Counted from the stretch's first letter, positions 34,968-42,820 are shown. The stretch: 64,000 bases of DNA from Alcaligenes parafaecalis (GCF_026344135.1 NZ_JAPKNA010000004.1:62001-126000), one strand, 5' to 3'. The notes: a model not told the origin generated them from the letters alone. Numbers and translations: made by a program.

Positions 34968-35804
34968 ATGTCCAAAGTCAATTACTACGCTCCTCCTGGT
35001 GGCCATCCTCCTCAGACTCAACTGCTGACGGACCGTGCCATGTTCACCGAGGCCTATGCCGTGCTGCCCAAAGGCGTGCTGCAAGACATCGTGACCAGCT
35101 TCCTGCCCGGTTGGGAAAAGACCCGTCTGTGGGTATTGGCACGTCCTCTGTCCGGCTTTGCCGAGACTTTCTCTCAATACATCATGGAAGTGAGTCCTCA
35201 GGGTGGCAGCAACAATCCTGAGTCCGATCCCGAAGCCGAAGGCGTGATTTTTGTCGTCAAGGGCCAACTGGAACTGGTTCTGGAAGGCACCAAGCACATC
35301 ATGGAAGAAGGCGGCTATGCCTTTATTCCTCCTTCCACCAACTGGACCTTGCACAACCGCACGGGCGAGCTGGCCAACTTCCACTGGATCCGCAAGCGCT
35401 ACCAGCGCGTAGAAGGCCTGGATGCACCCGAAGCCTTTGTGACCAACGAAAAAGACGTGAAACCTGGCGTCATGCCCGACACCGAAGGCCGTTGGAGCAC
35501 CACCCGCTTCACCGACATGTCCGACCTGCGTCACGACATGCACGTGAACATCGTGAACTTTGAACCCGGTGGCGTGATCCCCTTCGCTGAAACACACGTG
35601 ATGGAACACGGTCTGTACGTTCTGGAAGGTAAGGCCGTTTACCGCCTGAACCAGGACTGGGTTGAAGTGGAAGCCGGTGACTTCATGTGGCTGCGCGCTT
35701 TCTGCCCACAGGCTTGTTACGCTGGCGGCCCTAGCCGTTTCCGCTACCTGCTGTACAAAGACGTGAACCGTCATGCCAACCTGACCATTGGCGGCAATCG
35801 CTAA
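34968..35804 (+). CDS. allE: (S)-ureidoglycine aminohydrolase, bicupin
   Basis: Hydrolyses (S)-ureidoglycine to (S)-ureidoglycolate and ammonia in allantoin degradation. The 278-residue protein is a double cupin: the N-terminal cupin includes EGVIFVVKGQLELVLEG, the C-terminal Mn-binding cupin has HVMEHGLYVLEGKAVYRL with the metal-binding His/Glu cluster, and FMWLRAFCPQACYAGG near the end is family-typical. I start at the second ATG because TGGGA lies six bases before it; an ATG 12 bases earlier is in frame. Ureidoglycolate degradation yields glyoxylate, the substrate of the gcl cluster. A terminator follows before the deaminase gene. Confidence 0.9.
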   Translation: MSKVNYYAPPGGHPPQTQLLTDRAMFTEAYAVLPKGVLQDIVTSFLPGWEKTRLWVLARPLSGFAETFSQYIMEVSPQGGSNNPESDPEAEGVIFVVKGQLELVLEGTKHIMEEGGYAFIPPSTNWTLHNRTGELANFHWIRKRYQRVEGLDAPEAFVTNEKDVKPGVMPDTEGRWSTTRFTDMSDLRHDMHVNIVNFEPGGVIPFAETHVMEHGLYVLEGKAVYRLNQDWVEVEAGDFMWLRAFCPQACYAGGPSRFRYLLYKDVNRHANLTIGGNR

Positions 35805-35814
35805 TAGAGCATAA

Positions 35815-35848
35815 AACAGAACAGCCGCTGCCCGTCAGCGGCTGTTTT
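35815..35848 (+). terminator. Rho-independent terminator after allE
   Basis: ACAGCCGCTG / CAGCGGCTGT with a five-base loop, preceded by AAAACAGA and followed by TTTT. Confidence 0.85.
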
Positions 35849-35978
35849 GCATTACAAACACACCAAACCAGAACTCGTCCCCCTGATGCCGCCTGCTCCC
35901 GCATGCGTCCCACAAGGCACAAACAAAGATTCTGGTTTCAAGGCTCATTCCAACCTTGCTTCTCTACAGGAGAAAAAC

Positions 35979-36452
35979 ATGAACGATAAACACTATCTGC
36001 TGCGCTCTATTCAGATTGCAGAAGAGAATGTCGCCCGCGGCGGCCAGCCCTTTGGCGCGGTGCTGGTGCGTGATGGTCAAGTTCTGGCTGAAGGGGTGAA
36101 TGAAACCTACATCGCCCACGACCCCACCGCGCACGCCGAAATCCAGGCCCTGCGTACCGCCAGCCAGAACGTGAAAAGCAGCAGCCATGCAGGCAGCACC
36201 ATGTACGCCAGCGGTATCCCCTGCCCCATGTGCATGGCCGCCATGATTGCCTCCGGTGTGGAGCGCGTGGTGTATTGCGCCGACGATGCAGAAGGCGAGC
36301 CCTTTGGCTGGTCTACTGAGTCCTTCTACAAAAAAATGCAGCAGGACTTTGGGAAACAAGGAGTGAAAATGGAACACCTGCCTTTGTCTGAAAAACGCAA
36401 AGTCTATGAAGCCTGGCAAGCCCGATTTGGAAACAACTCCAAGCAGGACTAA
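35979..36452 (+). CDS. Nucleoside/guanine deaminase of the cytidine deaminase superfamily
   Basis: A 157-residue zinc deaminase. The metal site is intact: THAHAEIQ-type HAE motif (TAHAEIQAL) near residue 52 and PCPMCMAAM near residue 82-86. The length and the C-terminal FYKKMQQDF and EAWQARFGNN tail resemble bacterial guanine deaminase (GuaD, about 156 residues), so conversion of guanine to xanthine is the preferred call; other CDA-type nucleobase deaminases are possible. CAGGAGA precedes the ATG; longer in-frame upstream sequence is not coding-like. The location next to allE supports purine catabolism. Confidence 0.87.
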   Translation: MNDKHYLLRSIQIAEENVARGGQPFGAVLVRDGQVLAEGVNETYIAHDPTAHAEIQALRTASQNVKSSSHAGSTMYASGIPCPMCMAAMIASGVERVVYCADDAEGEPFGWSTESFYKKMQQDFGKQGVKMEHLPLSEKRKVYEAWQARFGNNSKQD

Positions 36453-36463
36453 AAAAGCCATTC

Positions 36464-36490
36464 AAAACCCTGCCATCGAGCAGGGTTTTG
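36464..36490 (+). terminator. Rho-independent terminator after the deaminase gene
   Basis: AAAACCCTG / CAGGGTTTT with an eight-base loop; the stem itself ends in the T-run. Confidence 0.85.
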
Positions 36491-36500
36491 CGTATTTACA

Positions 36501-36561
36501 TAGACAGACAAGTCAGAAAAGTTTATAAAACAGAGCAGTTATAGTAACGATTCTCATTTAT
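36501..36561 (+). promoter_or_regulatory. Promoter with Fur box for the YncE-like lipoprotein gene
   Basis: A -35 TAGACA (36501-36506), 17-bp spacer and -10 TATAAA (36524-36529) are followed after 15 bases by TAACGATTCTCATTTA (36545-36560), a good match to the Fur consensus half-sites around GATTCTCAT. Iron-replete Fur would cover the start site and repress. The same 16-base core and the same spacing occur upstream of the fecI-like gene. Confidence 0.75.
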
Positions 36562-36580
36562 TGAATCCCAAAGGAAATAC

Positions 36581-37750
36581 ATGATTGCGTCCCGCCCTGC
36601 CTCTTTAAAAATGATTGTTGCCTCCGTAATGGGCGCTTTGCTGCTCAGCGCATGCCAGACTGCGCCTCAATCGCAACAAGCGGGCCAAACATCGTCTTTC
36701 AACGCGACTGCCCCTCAGGCACAGGTCACCTTCCGTCAGGACACCATTGATGGTGCCTACGAAATTCTGGCCGCCAAAGACAGCAAGCAGTTGTTTGTTG
36801 CCGCTACTCCTCTGTTTGAAGACCGTGCTGCTGGCTTCCTGCACGTTCTGGACCAGGACACGCTGCGTGAATCGCAACTGATCCAATTGCCACGCCGTGC
36901 GTTCGCACTGGGCCTGAACCAGAAGACCCACACCCTGTACGTAGGTAACACCCTGGACGGCTCGTTGCTGGCCATCAACAGCCTGAACGGCACCGTCAAG
37001 CAACTGATTCAGTTGGGCGTAAAAGAAGGCAAGGACGGCTGGGAACATACCCGCAAAGTCGTCATTGACGAACAGGACAACCGCATCTTCGTGACCAACC
37101 CTTCTGAAGGTGGTCGCGTATGGATTGTGGACGGCGCCGAAGGCCGTATTCTGCACAACATCGACAATGTAGGCCTGTGGCCTGCTGGTGCCGCGTACGA
37201 CGCCAACACCAAGCGTCTGTTCGTGGGTAATGGCGGCAAGGATGAAATTGCTGTCATCAACCCAGCCACTGGCGCTATCGAACAGCGCTTTAGCACCGGC
37301 GACGCAAAGAGCGACAAGCGTGAAGATTCGCGTCACTTCTTTGTGAACATCGCCCTGAGCGCGGATGGCAAGAAACTGTTTGGTGCTGACGCCAACACCG
37401 GCAAGATCTACCAATTCGACACCACCTCCGGCAAAGTGGAAAACACCGCTGAAGTCGGTCTGGGTCTGCTGGATATCGTGTACAACGAGGCTCGTAAAGA
37501 GCTGATCGCCACCAACCGTGGCGTGGATCGTGAAACACCAGCCGGTACGGGTTCGGTCACCATTCTGGATGCCAACACCCTGGCTGTGAAACACCGCATC
37601 AGCGCCCCTGTGCACCCCAACAGCGTGACTCTGAGCGCCGACGGCCAGACCGCTTTTGTCACCATCAAGATTCCTCATGGCGACAAGAGCCCGCACTACC
37701 TGAAAGGTGCCAAGGACAGCGTTCTGCGTCTGAACCTGAATCAGCTCTAA
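36581..37750 (+). CDS. YncE-like beta-propeller lipoprotein, iron-regulated
   Basis: A 389-residue exported lipoprotein. The signal ends in a lipobox (LLLSAC, Cys near residue 25), followed by a Ser/Gln/Ala-rich linker and a seven-bladed propeller of YVTN/YncE type, with repeated phrases such as KQLFVAAT, HTLYVGNTLDG, NRIFVTNPS, KRLFVGNG, KKLFGADANTGK and QTAFVTIK. E. coli YncE is Fur-repressed, and a Fur box stands directly upstream here. The molecular role of YncE is not established; DNA binding was reported for the E. coli protein. A terminator follows. It is monocistronic. Confidence 0.88.
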   Translation: MIASRPASLKMIVASVMGALLLSACQTAPQSQQAGQTSSFNATAPQAQVTFRQDTIDGAYEILAAKDSKQLFVAATPLFEDRAAGFLHVLDQDTLRESQLIQLPRRAFALGLNQKTHTLYVGNTLDGSLLAINSLNGTVKQLIQLGVKEGKDGWEHTRKVVIDEQDNRIFVTNPSEGGRVWIVDGAEGRILHNIDNVGLWPAGAAYDANTKRLFVGNGGKDEIAVINPATGAIEQRFSTGDAKSDKREDSRHFFVNIALSADGKKLFGADANTGKIYQFDTTSGKVENTAEVGLGLLDIVYNEARKELIATNRGVDRETPAGTGSVTILDANTLAVKHRISAPVHPNSVTLSADGQTAFVTIKIPHGDKSPHYLKGAKDSVLRLNLNQL

Positions 37751-37774
37751 GCCACTGGCTCAAGGCCCGATCCC

Positions 37775-37810
37775 AAGCCGAGACTACCGCAAGGTAGCTC
37801 GGCTTTTTTA
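37775..37810 (+). terminator. Rho-independent terminator after the YncE-like gene
   Basis: AAGCCGAG-ACTACC / GGTAG-CTCGGCTT with a GCAA tetraloop and a T-run of seven. The rest of the gap up to 38121 shows no other recognisable element; no convincing promoter for the next gene was found. Confidence 0.9.
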
Positions 37811-38121
37811 ATGCCTGCCACTTTGGTCTGCCAGGCCGCCTGCAGCCCATCTGTGCCCTAGCCGCAGGATAGTTTTGTCTGCTGTTCAAGCCTCAAGCCA
37901 AGGCCCGTCAAGGCTGGCTCTTGGGCGTTTCAAAGCCACTTTAGCAATGCGGTCTGGAAACATGTAGAAAAGCGGATTGCTGCAACCAGCCACTTGCTCA
38001 ATAGAATCAATTAGTGGCCTACAGCGACTCCTGCCTGCTCCCTGACCCACCTTTCCCAATCCTCGCCTCCAGATGCGCTCCAAACAAGCATTTCTGGAGC
38101 ATTTTCTTTTGCAGATCTCTC

Positions 38122-39534
38122 ATGGTTCAGTTGAACGACTATCACCAGCCCATTGGCCCCGCGCTCCCTCACTGGCAAGCTCGCCCCCAGCCTGCTCGCT
38201 GCGTTCTGCATGGCAAGTACTGCCGCCTGGAAGCGGTGGACCCGGAGCAGCATGGCGACAGTCTGTTCGAGGCTTACAGCAGCGCCAGCGATGGTCGCGA
38301 CTGGACTTACTTGTCTGTGGAGCCCTTTAGCAACCGCGCGCAGTTCGATCAGCACCTGCGGAACATCAGCCAGGCCAGCAATGCTGTGCACTACGCCGTC
38401 GTGGAGCAGGCCACGGGGCGCGCACTGGGAACCTTGTCCCTGATGCGGATTGACCCGCAAAACGGCTGTATTGAAGTGGGCTTTGTGGCCTGGTCACCTG
38501 CCCTGAAACAGACCCGCATGGCAACTGAAGCCCATTATCTGCTGATGGCCTACGCCATTGATGGACTGGGCTACCGCCGCTATGAATGGAAATGCGATAC
38601 CCACAATGCCCCTTCGCAAGCCGCAGCACGACGCCTGGGTTTCCGCTATGAAGGTATTTTTCGTCAGGCCATCGTCTACAAAGGACGCTCTCGTGATACG
38701 GCCTGGTTCGCCATTACCGACCAGGAGTGGCCTGCCCTGAAGGCCGATTTCCAGGCCTGGTTGGCACCGGACAATTTTGATGAGCAAGGCCGTCAAAAAC
38801 AGCGTTTGGGACAGCAGGCCAGAGCCACATCGACCGGACCAGGGGCCCAGCGTCTACAACAAATGCTGGCTTTGCAAGCCGAACTGAACATCCTGATTGA
38901 CCCGAACTGGCGACATGCCAAACAAGACTACTACCGGGCCATCTGGGTGGAGTGTGCGGAGCTGGCTGATTATCTGGACTGGAAATGGTGGCAGCACCGC
39001 GAACGCAATCTGCCGCAACTCCAGTTGGAGCTAATCGATATCCTGCATTTTGGATTGTGCGATCTGCTGCGTTCCAGCGACCTCCTGCGGGAGCGGGAAG
39101 CAGCCGCGGCACTGGATCAGCTCCTGCATGCACCAGCAACGGCCAGCGACTCCACAGCCATCATGGAAGCCCTGGAACACTTCACCTTGCGCGTTCTGCA
39201 GACCCGTCAGTTCGACTTTAGCGGCTTTACCCAACTAGCCAGCCTGTGCGGTCTGAGCCTGGACACGCTCTATCACTCCTATGCGGGCAAGAACGCCCTG
39301 AACCGATTGCGTCAATTACGTGGCTATCAACATGGTCGCTATCACAAGCAATGGGGTGGACAGCAGGACAACGAGCACCTGGCACAACTGCAATCCCGCC
39401 TGCCCACCCATGAACAAGACAACTACGCCGAAATGATCCTGCACGCTTTGCAAGACAGCTACGACACATTTTTTGCGGGGGGCACACAGGCCCAAAACGG
39501 TGTCTCACTACCGCCTCCCCTTTCTTCACGCTGA
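38122..39534 (+). CDS. GNAT acetyltransferase fused to dimeric dUTPase (MazG-like)
   Basis: A 470-residue two-domain protein. Residues about 25-225 are a RimJ/RimL-type GNAT domain: LHGKYCRLEAVDPEQH start, GTLSLMRIDPQNGCIEVGFVAWSP, the CoA-loop region KQTRMATEA, and KCDTHNAPSQAAARRLGFRYEG. Residues about 243-455 match the all-alpha dimeric dUTPase family: ALQAELNILIDPNW, ECAELADYLDWKWW, LELIDILHF with the metal-binding acidic residues, and YAGKNALNRLRQLRGY. The joint is a Gln/Arg-rich linker within one uninterrupted frame. I start at the ATG nearest the GNAT domain; its ribosome site is weak. It would hydrolyse dUTP; the acetyl acceptor is unknown. Confidence 0.85.
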   Translation: MVQLNDYHQPIGPALPHWQARPQPARCVLHGKYCRLEAVDPEQHGDSLFEAYSSASDGRDWTYLSVEPFSNRAQFDQHLRNISQASNAVHYAVVEQATGRALGTLSLMRIDPQNGCIEVGFVAWSPALKQTRMATEAHYLLMAYAIDGLGYRRYEWKCDTHNAPSQAAARRLGFRYEGIFRQAIVYKGRSRDTAWFAITDQEWPALKADFQAWLAPDNFDEQGRQKQRLGQQARATSTGPGAQRLQQMLALQAELNILIDPNWRHAKQDYYRAIWVECAELADYLDWKWWQHRERNLPQLQLELIDILHFGLCDLLRSSDLLREREAAAALDQLLHAPATASDSTAIMEALEHFTLRVLQTRQFDFSGFTQLASLCGLSLDTLYHSYAGKNALNRLRQLRGYQHGRYHKQWGGQQDNEHLAQLQSRLPTHEQDNYAEMILHALQDSYDTFFAGGTQAQNGVSLPPPLSSR

Positions 39535-39547
39535 CAAAGGACTGTCC

Positions 39548-39727
39548 ATGTACCTCGATTGCGATTGTTCCATTAGAGTCTTTCTGGAATCGCCCAAACC
39601 GGACTCCGATCCCGTGGAAAATAATGACACGCGCATTCCACCCGATCCCCGGCCACAGCCGCATAAGGTGCAACATCCCTGGTCCCGTTCGCGCCGCCGA
39701 GAGCGATCTCGCTGGCGCCAGGCCTGA
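39548..39727 (+). CDS. Small ORF of unknown function downstream of the GNAT-dUTPase gene
   Basis: A 59-codon frame begins six bases after a perfect AAAGGA (39536-39541), only 13 bp after the upstream stop, so it would be translated from the same mRNA. The product starts MYLDCDCSIRVFLESP, has a Pro/Asp-rich middle and ends in an Arg-rich tail (RSRRRERSRWRQ). I do not recognise a family. The ribosome site is the main evidence; chance occurrence is possible. Confidence 0.4.
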   Translation: MYLDCDCSIRVFLESPKPDSDPVENNDTRIPPDPRPQPHKVQHPWSRSRRRERSRWRQA

Positions 39728-39791
39728 AGTCTGCCCCCGCTTGTCTCTTTTGTTTGTCTCCCTCCCCGACCCGGCCACCGAGCTATTGGAT

Positions 39792-39839
39792 CGCCAGATC
39801 GCCGGTTCGCCGGTTCGCCGGGCCGCCGGACCGCCGGGC
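39792..39839. repeat. Octamer tandem repeat CGCCGGNN
   Basis: Five consecutive 8-bp units beginning CGCCGG and ending TT, TT, GC, AC, GC, preceded by one degenerate unit (CGCCAGAT). It lies in a 256-bp gap between the small ORF and the class II aldolase gene. The two identical TT units are the kind of sequence that can slip. No protein frame runs usefully through it. Confidence 0.75.
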
Positions 39840-39909
39840 TTGCACGCCTGCCAGGGCTGCTTTCAAGCCAAATGGAATAAGAGCTATGAGCCAGCGAGCA
39901 TAGCTCCTC

Positions 39910-39923
39910 TTGATCCAAATCAA
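39910..39923. promoter_or_regulatory. Perfect FNR/Anr box upstream of the class II aldolase operon
   Basis: TTGATCCAAATCAA matches TTGAT-N4-ATCAA exactly. It is centred 67 bp upstream of the aldolase ATG; a class II FNR promoter would place the -10 near 39944-39950, where GCATAC is a weak candidate. It suggests activation (or repression) of the aldolase-MFS-isomerase genes at low oxygen. Confidence 0.65.
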
Positions 39924-39983
39924 GACAATAGATTCCATCGTCGGCATACGGATCGGCGAAGCATACCAAAGGAGACAAACCCC

Positions 39984-40769
39984 ATGGATACCCCACTCAG
40001 AGACAAATCGTATTTTGATGAACGCGCCACCCAAGAGATGGCCACTCATCTGCATCAGGTCCAACGCGACACCCGCGAAACCATGGCTTTTGCCTGTCGC
40101 ATCTTGGCCATGACCGAGCAGGAGGCCGGTCTGGCCGGACAAATCAGCGTACGTTCCGAGCGCCCCGGCGCCTATTGGACCTTGCGCTTTGGTCTGGGCT
40201 TTGACGAAGCCACCCCCGAGGACTTCATCGAAGTTGACCGCGATCTGAACACCTTAAGCGGCGAAGGCATGGCCAACCCCGCCACCCGCTTTCACCTGTG
40301 GGTCTACGAAGCACGCCCGGACGTCAACTCCATCATCCACACACACTCACCCTGGGCCACGGTACTGGCAACCGCTCGCCAGCCTCTGGTGATCGCGCAA
40401 ATGGACATGACGCCCCTGCACAATGACTGCGCCTTTCTGGGTGAATGGCCCGGCGTGCCGATTGCCGATCAGGAAGGCGTCATCATTTCCAAAGCGCTGG
40501 GCGACAAACGCGCCATCATCCTGGCGCACCACGGCTATCTGACCGCAGGAAAAAGCTGCCAGGAGGCCACCTATCTGTCGGTCTACCTGGAACGTGCCGC
40601 ACGCTTGCAAGTACGCGCCCAGTCAGCCTTTGGCCCGCTGACACCTGTCGATGACGCCCTGGCCGCAGAAGCCCACGACTACCTGCTCAAGCCCTCCATT
40701 GTTAACGCTACCTTTGACTACTGGTCCCGTCAGACCCAGGGCGTCGCCCCTTTAAGCAAGACCCGCTGA
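39984..40769 (+). CDS. Class II aldolase/adducin family protein
   Basis: A 261-residue zinc-dependent class II aldolase/adducin-domain enzyme. The metal-binding pattern is visible: IIHTHSPWATVLATA (HxH) near residue 117 and ILAHHGYLTAGKS (distal His) near residue 182, with the N-terminal GLAGQISVR and ISKALGDKRAI segments. Relatives act on sugar phosphates or decarboxylate/aldol-cleave oxoacids; the substrate is not predictable. AAAGGAG is well placed before the ATG. The following MFS carrier of the organic-acid type suggests a substrate taken up from outside. An in-frame upstream extension has no coding character. Confidence 0.9.
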   Translation: MDTPLRDKSYFDERATQEMATHLHQVQRDTRETMAFACRILAMTEQEAGLAGQISVRSERPGAYWTLRFGLGFDEATPEDFIEVDRDLNTLSGEGMANPATRFHLWVYEARPDVNSIIHTHSPWATVLATARQPLVIAQMDMTPLHNDCAFLGEWPGVPIADQEGVIISKALGDKRAIILAHHGYLTAGKSCQEATYLSVYLERAARLQVRAQSAFGPLTPVDDALAAEAHDYLLKPSIVNATFDYWSRQTQGVAPLSKTR

Positions 40770-40809
40770 CGCCCGTACCCAAAAAACACAGCAAGACCTG
40801 GAGGTCGCT

Positions 40810-42138
40810 ATGACGATGCCTAACACTGGACAGGCGCGTTCGTCGCGCCAGTACGTTACGGCTGGCTTGGCCAGCATGATGGGAACCACCATCGAGTGGT
40901 ATGACTTTTTCCTGTACGGCACCGCTGCCGCACTCATTTTCAACAAGATCTTCTTTCCCGCTTTCGACCCGATTACGGGCACGCTGGCGGCCTTTGCCAC
41001 TTACTCCGTGGGCTTCTTTGCCCGCCCCTTGGGAGGGTTTATTTTCGGCCATTTCGGCGACAAGCTGGGCCGCAAATCCATGCTGCTGATCACGCTATTC
41101 CTGATGGGTATCCCCACCATCCTGATCGGCCTGATTCCGTCCTACGACAGCATTGGCTATTGGGCCGCCGTACTACTGGTCCTGATGCGTTTTCTGCAAG
41201 GTATCGCCGTTGGAGGAGAATGGGGAGGGGCCGTCCTGATGGCGGTAGAACATGCTCCAGAAGGCAAAAAAGGCTTCTTTGGCAGCCTGCCACAGACCGG
41301 CGTCGCGCCGGGGTTGATCTTGTCCTCTCTGGCAATGGGAGCTGTTGCCAGCCTGCCCGAAGAGGACATGCTGTCCTGGGGTTGGCGCCTGCCTTTTCTG
41401 GCCAGTGTCGCCTTGCTCCTGGTGGGTTGGTGGATACGCGCCAAAGTGGCCGAATCACCCGACTTCGAGCAAATGAGCAAAAAGGGCAAACAAGTGGCCG
41501 TGCCTGCTCTGGAAGTGTTGCGGCACTACCCCCGCGAAGTGCTCCTGGTGGTGGGTGGCCGTCTGGCCGAAGTGACCTGGTTCTACACCGTGGTCACGTT
41601 TGCGCTGGCCTACGCCACCACCACCCTGGGCGTGGAACGCAGTGTGATGCTGGATGCCACTGTTTGGGGTGCCTTCGCGGCTTTGTTCACCATGCCTTTG
41701 TTCGGTGTACTAGGTGACAAAATCGGCTTCAAGTGGGTGTTCATGGCAGGCACACTCTGCATGCTGGCCTTCTCCTCCACCTTTTTCTCCATGTTGGGCA
41801 GTCTGGACTCCAAGACCATCACGCTGGCACTGGTGATTGCCATTGGCCTGGTTTATGCCGCCCTCTATGGCCCTCAAGGTGGCTTGTTCTCGACGCAATT
41901 CCCTCCTGAAGTACGCTACAGCGGGATTTCCATTGCGGTACAAGTATCCGGTGCCATCGGCGGCGGTCTGGCTCCTTTGGTCGCCACGTCCTTGCTGGCC
42001 TATGGCGATGGGCAACCTGACTACATCGTCTGGTATCTCAGCGTGCTGGGCTTGATTGCCTTTGCCAGTACCTGGTTCATGCATGGGCCCACGCACTTCT
42101 CCTTGCCCTCCTTGTCCAGCCGAAAGGTACGCACATGA
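40810..42138 (+). CDS. MFS metabolite:proton symporter (ShiA/ProP/KgtP-like)
   Basis: A 442-residue, 12-helix major facilitator of the metabolite:H+ symporter family. Signature segments are GTTIEWYDFFLYGTAAAL in helix 1, GFIFGHFGDKLGRKSML (loop 2-3 motif), RFLQGIAVGGEWGGAVL in helix 4 and LYGPQGGLFSTQFPPEVRYSG. Such carriers import shikimate, citrate, 2-oxoglutarate or similar acids. TGGAGG precedes the ATG. The stop overlaps the next gene by 4 bp (ATGA), so aldolase, carrier and isomerase-like protein probably work on one substrate. Confidence 0.92.
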   Translation: MTMPNTGQARSSRQYVTAGLASMMGTTIEWYDFFLYGTAAALIFNKIFFPAFDPITGTLAAFATYSVGFFARPLGGFIFGHFGDKLGRKSMLLITLFLMGIPTILIGLIPSYDSIGYWAAVLLVLMRFLQGIAVGGEWGGAVLMAVEHAPEGKKGFFGSLPQTGVAPGLILSSLAMGAVASLPEEDMLSWGWRLPFLASVALLLVGWWIRAKVAESPDFEQMSKKGKQVAVPALEVLRHYPREVLLVVGGRLAEVTWFYTVVTFALAYATTTLGVERSVMLDATVWGAFAALFTMPLFGVLGDKIGFKWVFMAGTLCMLAFSSTFFSMLGSLDSKTITLALVIAIGLVYAALYGPQGGLFSTQFPPEVRYSGISIAVQVSGAIGGGLAPLVATSLLAYGDGQPDYIVWYLSVLGLIAFASTWFMHGPTHFSLPSLSSRKVRT

Positions 42139-42752
42139 ACACGCCCGGTATCTACTACTACTTCTGGATGAATTCGGACTGGGCCTATCTGGGAGCCGAC
42201 CGCCTGGAAGCTATCGCCCATAAACATGGGGTGCCTATTCACTACAAGCCTGTGGACTTGCCACAGGTGTATGCCCGCACAGGCGGTGTCTTGCTGGGAC
42301 AGCGCTCACCCGAACGGCAGGCTTATCGCATTACGGAGCTACAACGCTGGTGCAGGAAGCTGGGCTTGCACGTCAATCCCACGCCCCGCTTCATGTGTCC
42401 CGACGCCACCCTGGCCTCAACACTCATCATCGCGCTGAATCAGGCCGGCTTACCCGTGCTGGACCTCTATAAAGCCATCCTGCGGGCGCAGTGGTGTGAA
42501 GATCGGGATATCAGCGACCCCGCTCAGCTTGCCCAGATCCTGCAAGCGCACAAGCTGGATGCTGACTATTGGTTCCAGCAGGCCCCCAAGGCCCAACAGC
42601 AGTATCAAGAGCACACTGACGAAGCCGTTGCCGCCGGTGTCTTTGGCTCGCCATCTTATGTGTATCAAGGCGAGTTGTTTTGGGGGCAGGATCGTCTGGA
42701 CATGCTCGATGAGGCTATCGCCTTAGCATCTGCTCCTGCCGAAACCCGGTAG
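42135..42752 (+). CDS. 2-hydroxychromene-2-carboxylate isomerase-like, DsbA-fold protein
   Basis: A 205-residue member of the HCCA isomerase/kappa-GST family. The N-terminal strand YYYFWMNSDWAYLGADRL carries the Ser that binds glutathione in this family, and the C-terminal AAGVFGSPSYVYQGELFWGQDRLDML is the characteristic cis-Pro segment and motif. HCCA isomerase acts in naphthalene breakdown, but many homologues have other GSH-dependent substrates; no ring-cleavage genes are nearby, so the true substrate is open. It overlaps the MFS gene by four bases. Confidence 0.88.
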   Translation: MNTPGIYYYFWMNSDWAYLGADRLEAIAHKHGVPIHYKPVDLPQVYARTGGVLLGQRSPERQAYRITELQRWCRKLGLHVNPTPRFMCPDATLASTLIIALNQAGLPVLDLYKAILRAQWCEDRDISDPAQLAQILQAHKLDADYWFQQAPKAQQQYQEHTDEAVAAGVFGSPSYVYQGELFWGQDRLDMLDEAIALASAPAETR

Positions 42753-42780
42753 CTCAGGCTGCATCTGCGGCATTTCAAAC

Positions 42781-42820
42781 AAGGGCGGGACAAGGTTTTT
42801 AGCCTTGTCCCGCCCTTCTT
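42781..42820 (+). terminator. Strong terminator after the aldolase-MFS-isomerase genes
   Basis: A 15-bp stem, AAGGGCGGGACAAGG / CCTTGTCCCGCCCTT, with a T-rich seven-base loop. The T-run after the stem is short (CTT), so part of the termination may rely on the stem alone. Confidence 0.8.

Noticed and set aside
39784..39845. Possible CRISPR or REP element
   Set aside because: The repeat unit is only 8 bp and directly tandem, with no spacers or palindromic REP structure.
39624..39983. 120-codon N-terminal extension of the class II aldolase
   Set aside because: It runs through the octamer repeat and the FNR box and shows no domain; the ATG at 39984 has a good ribosome site and gives normal family length.
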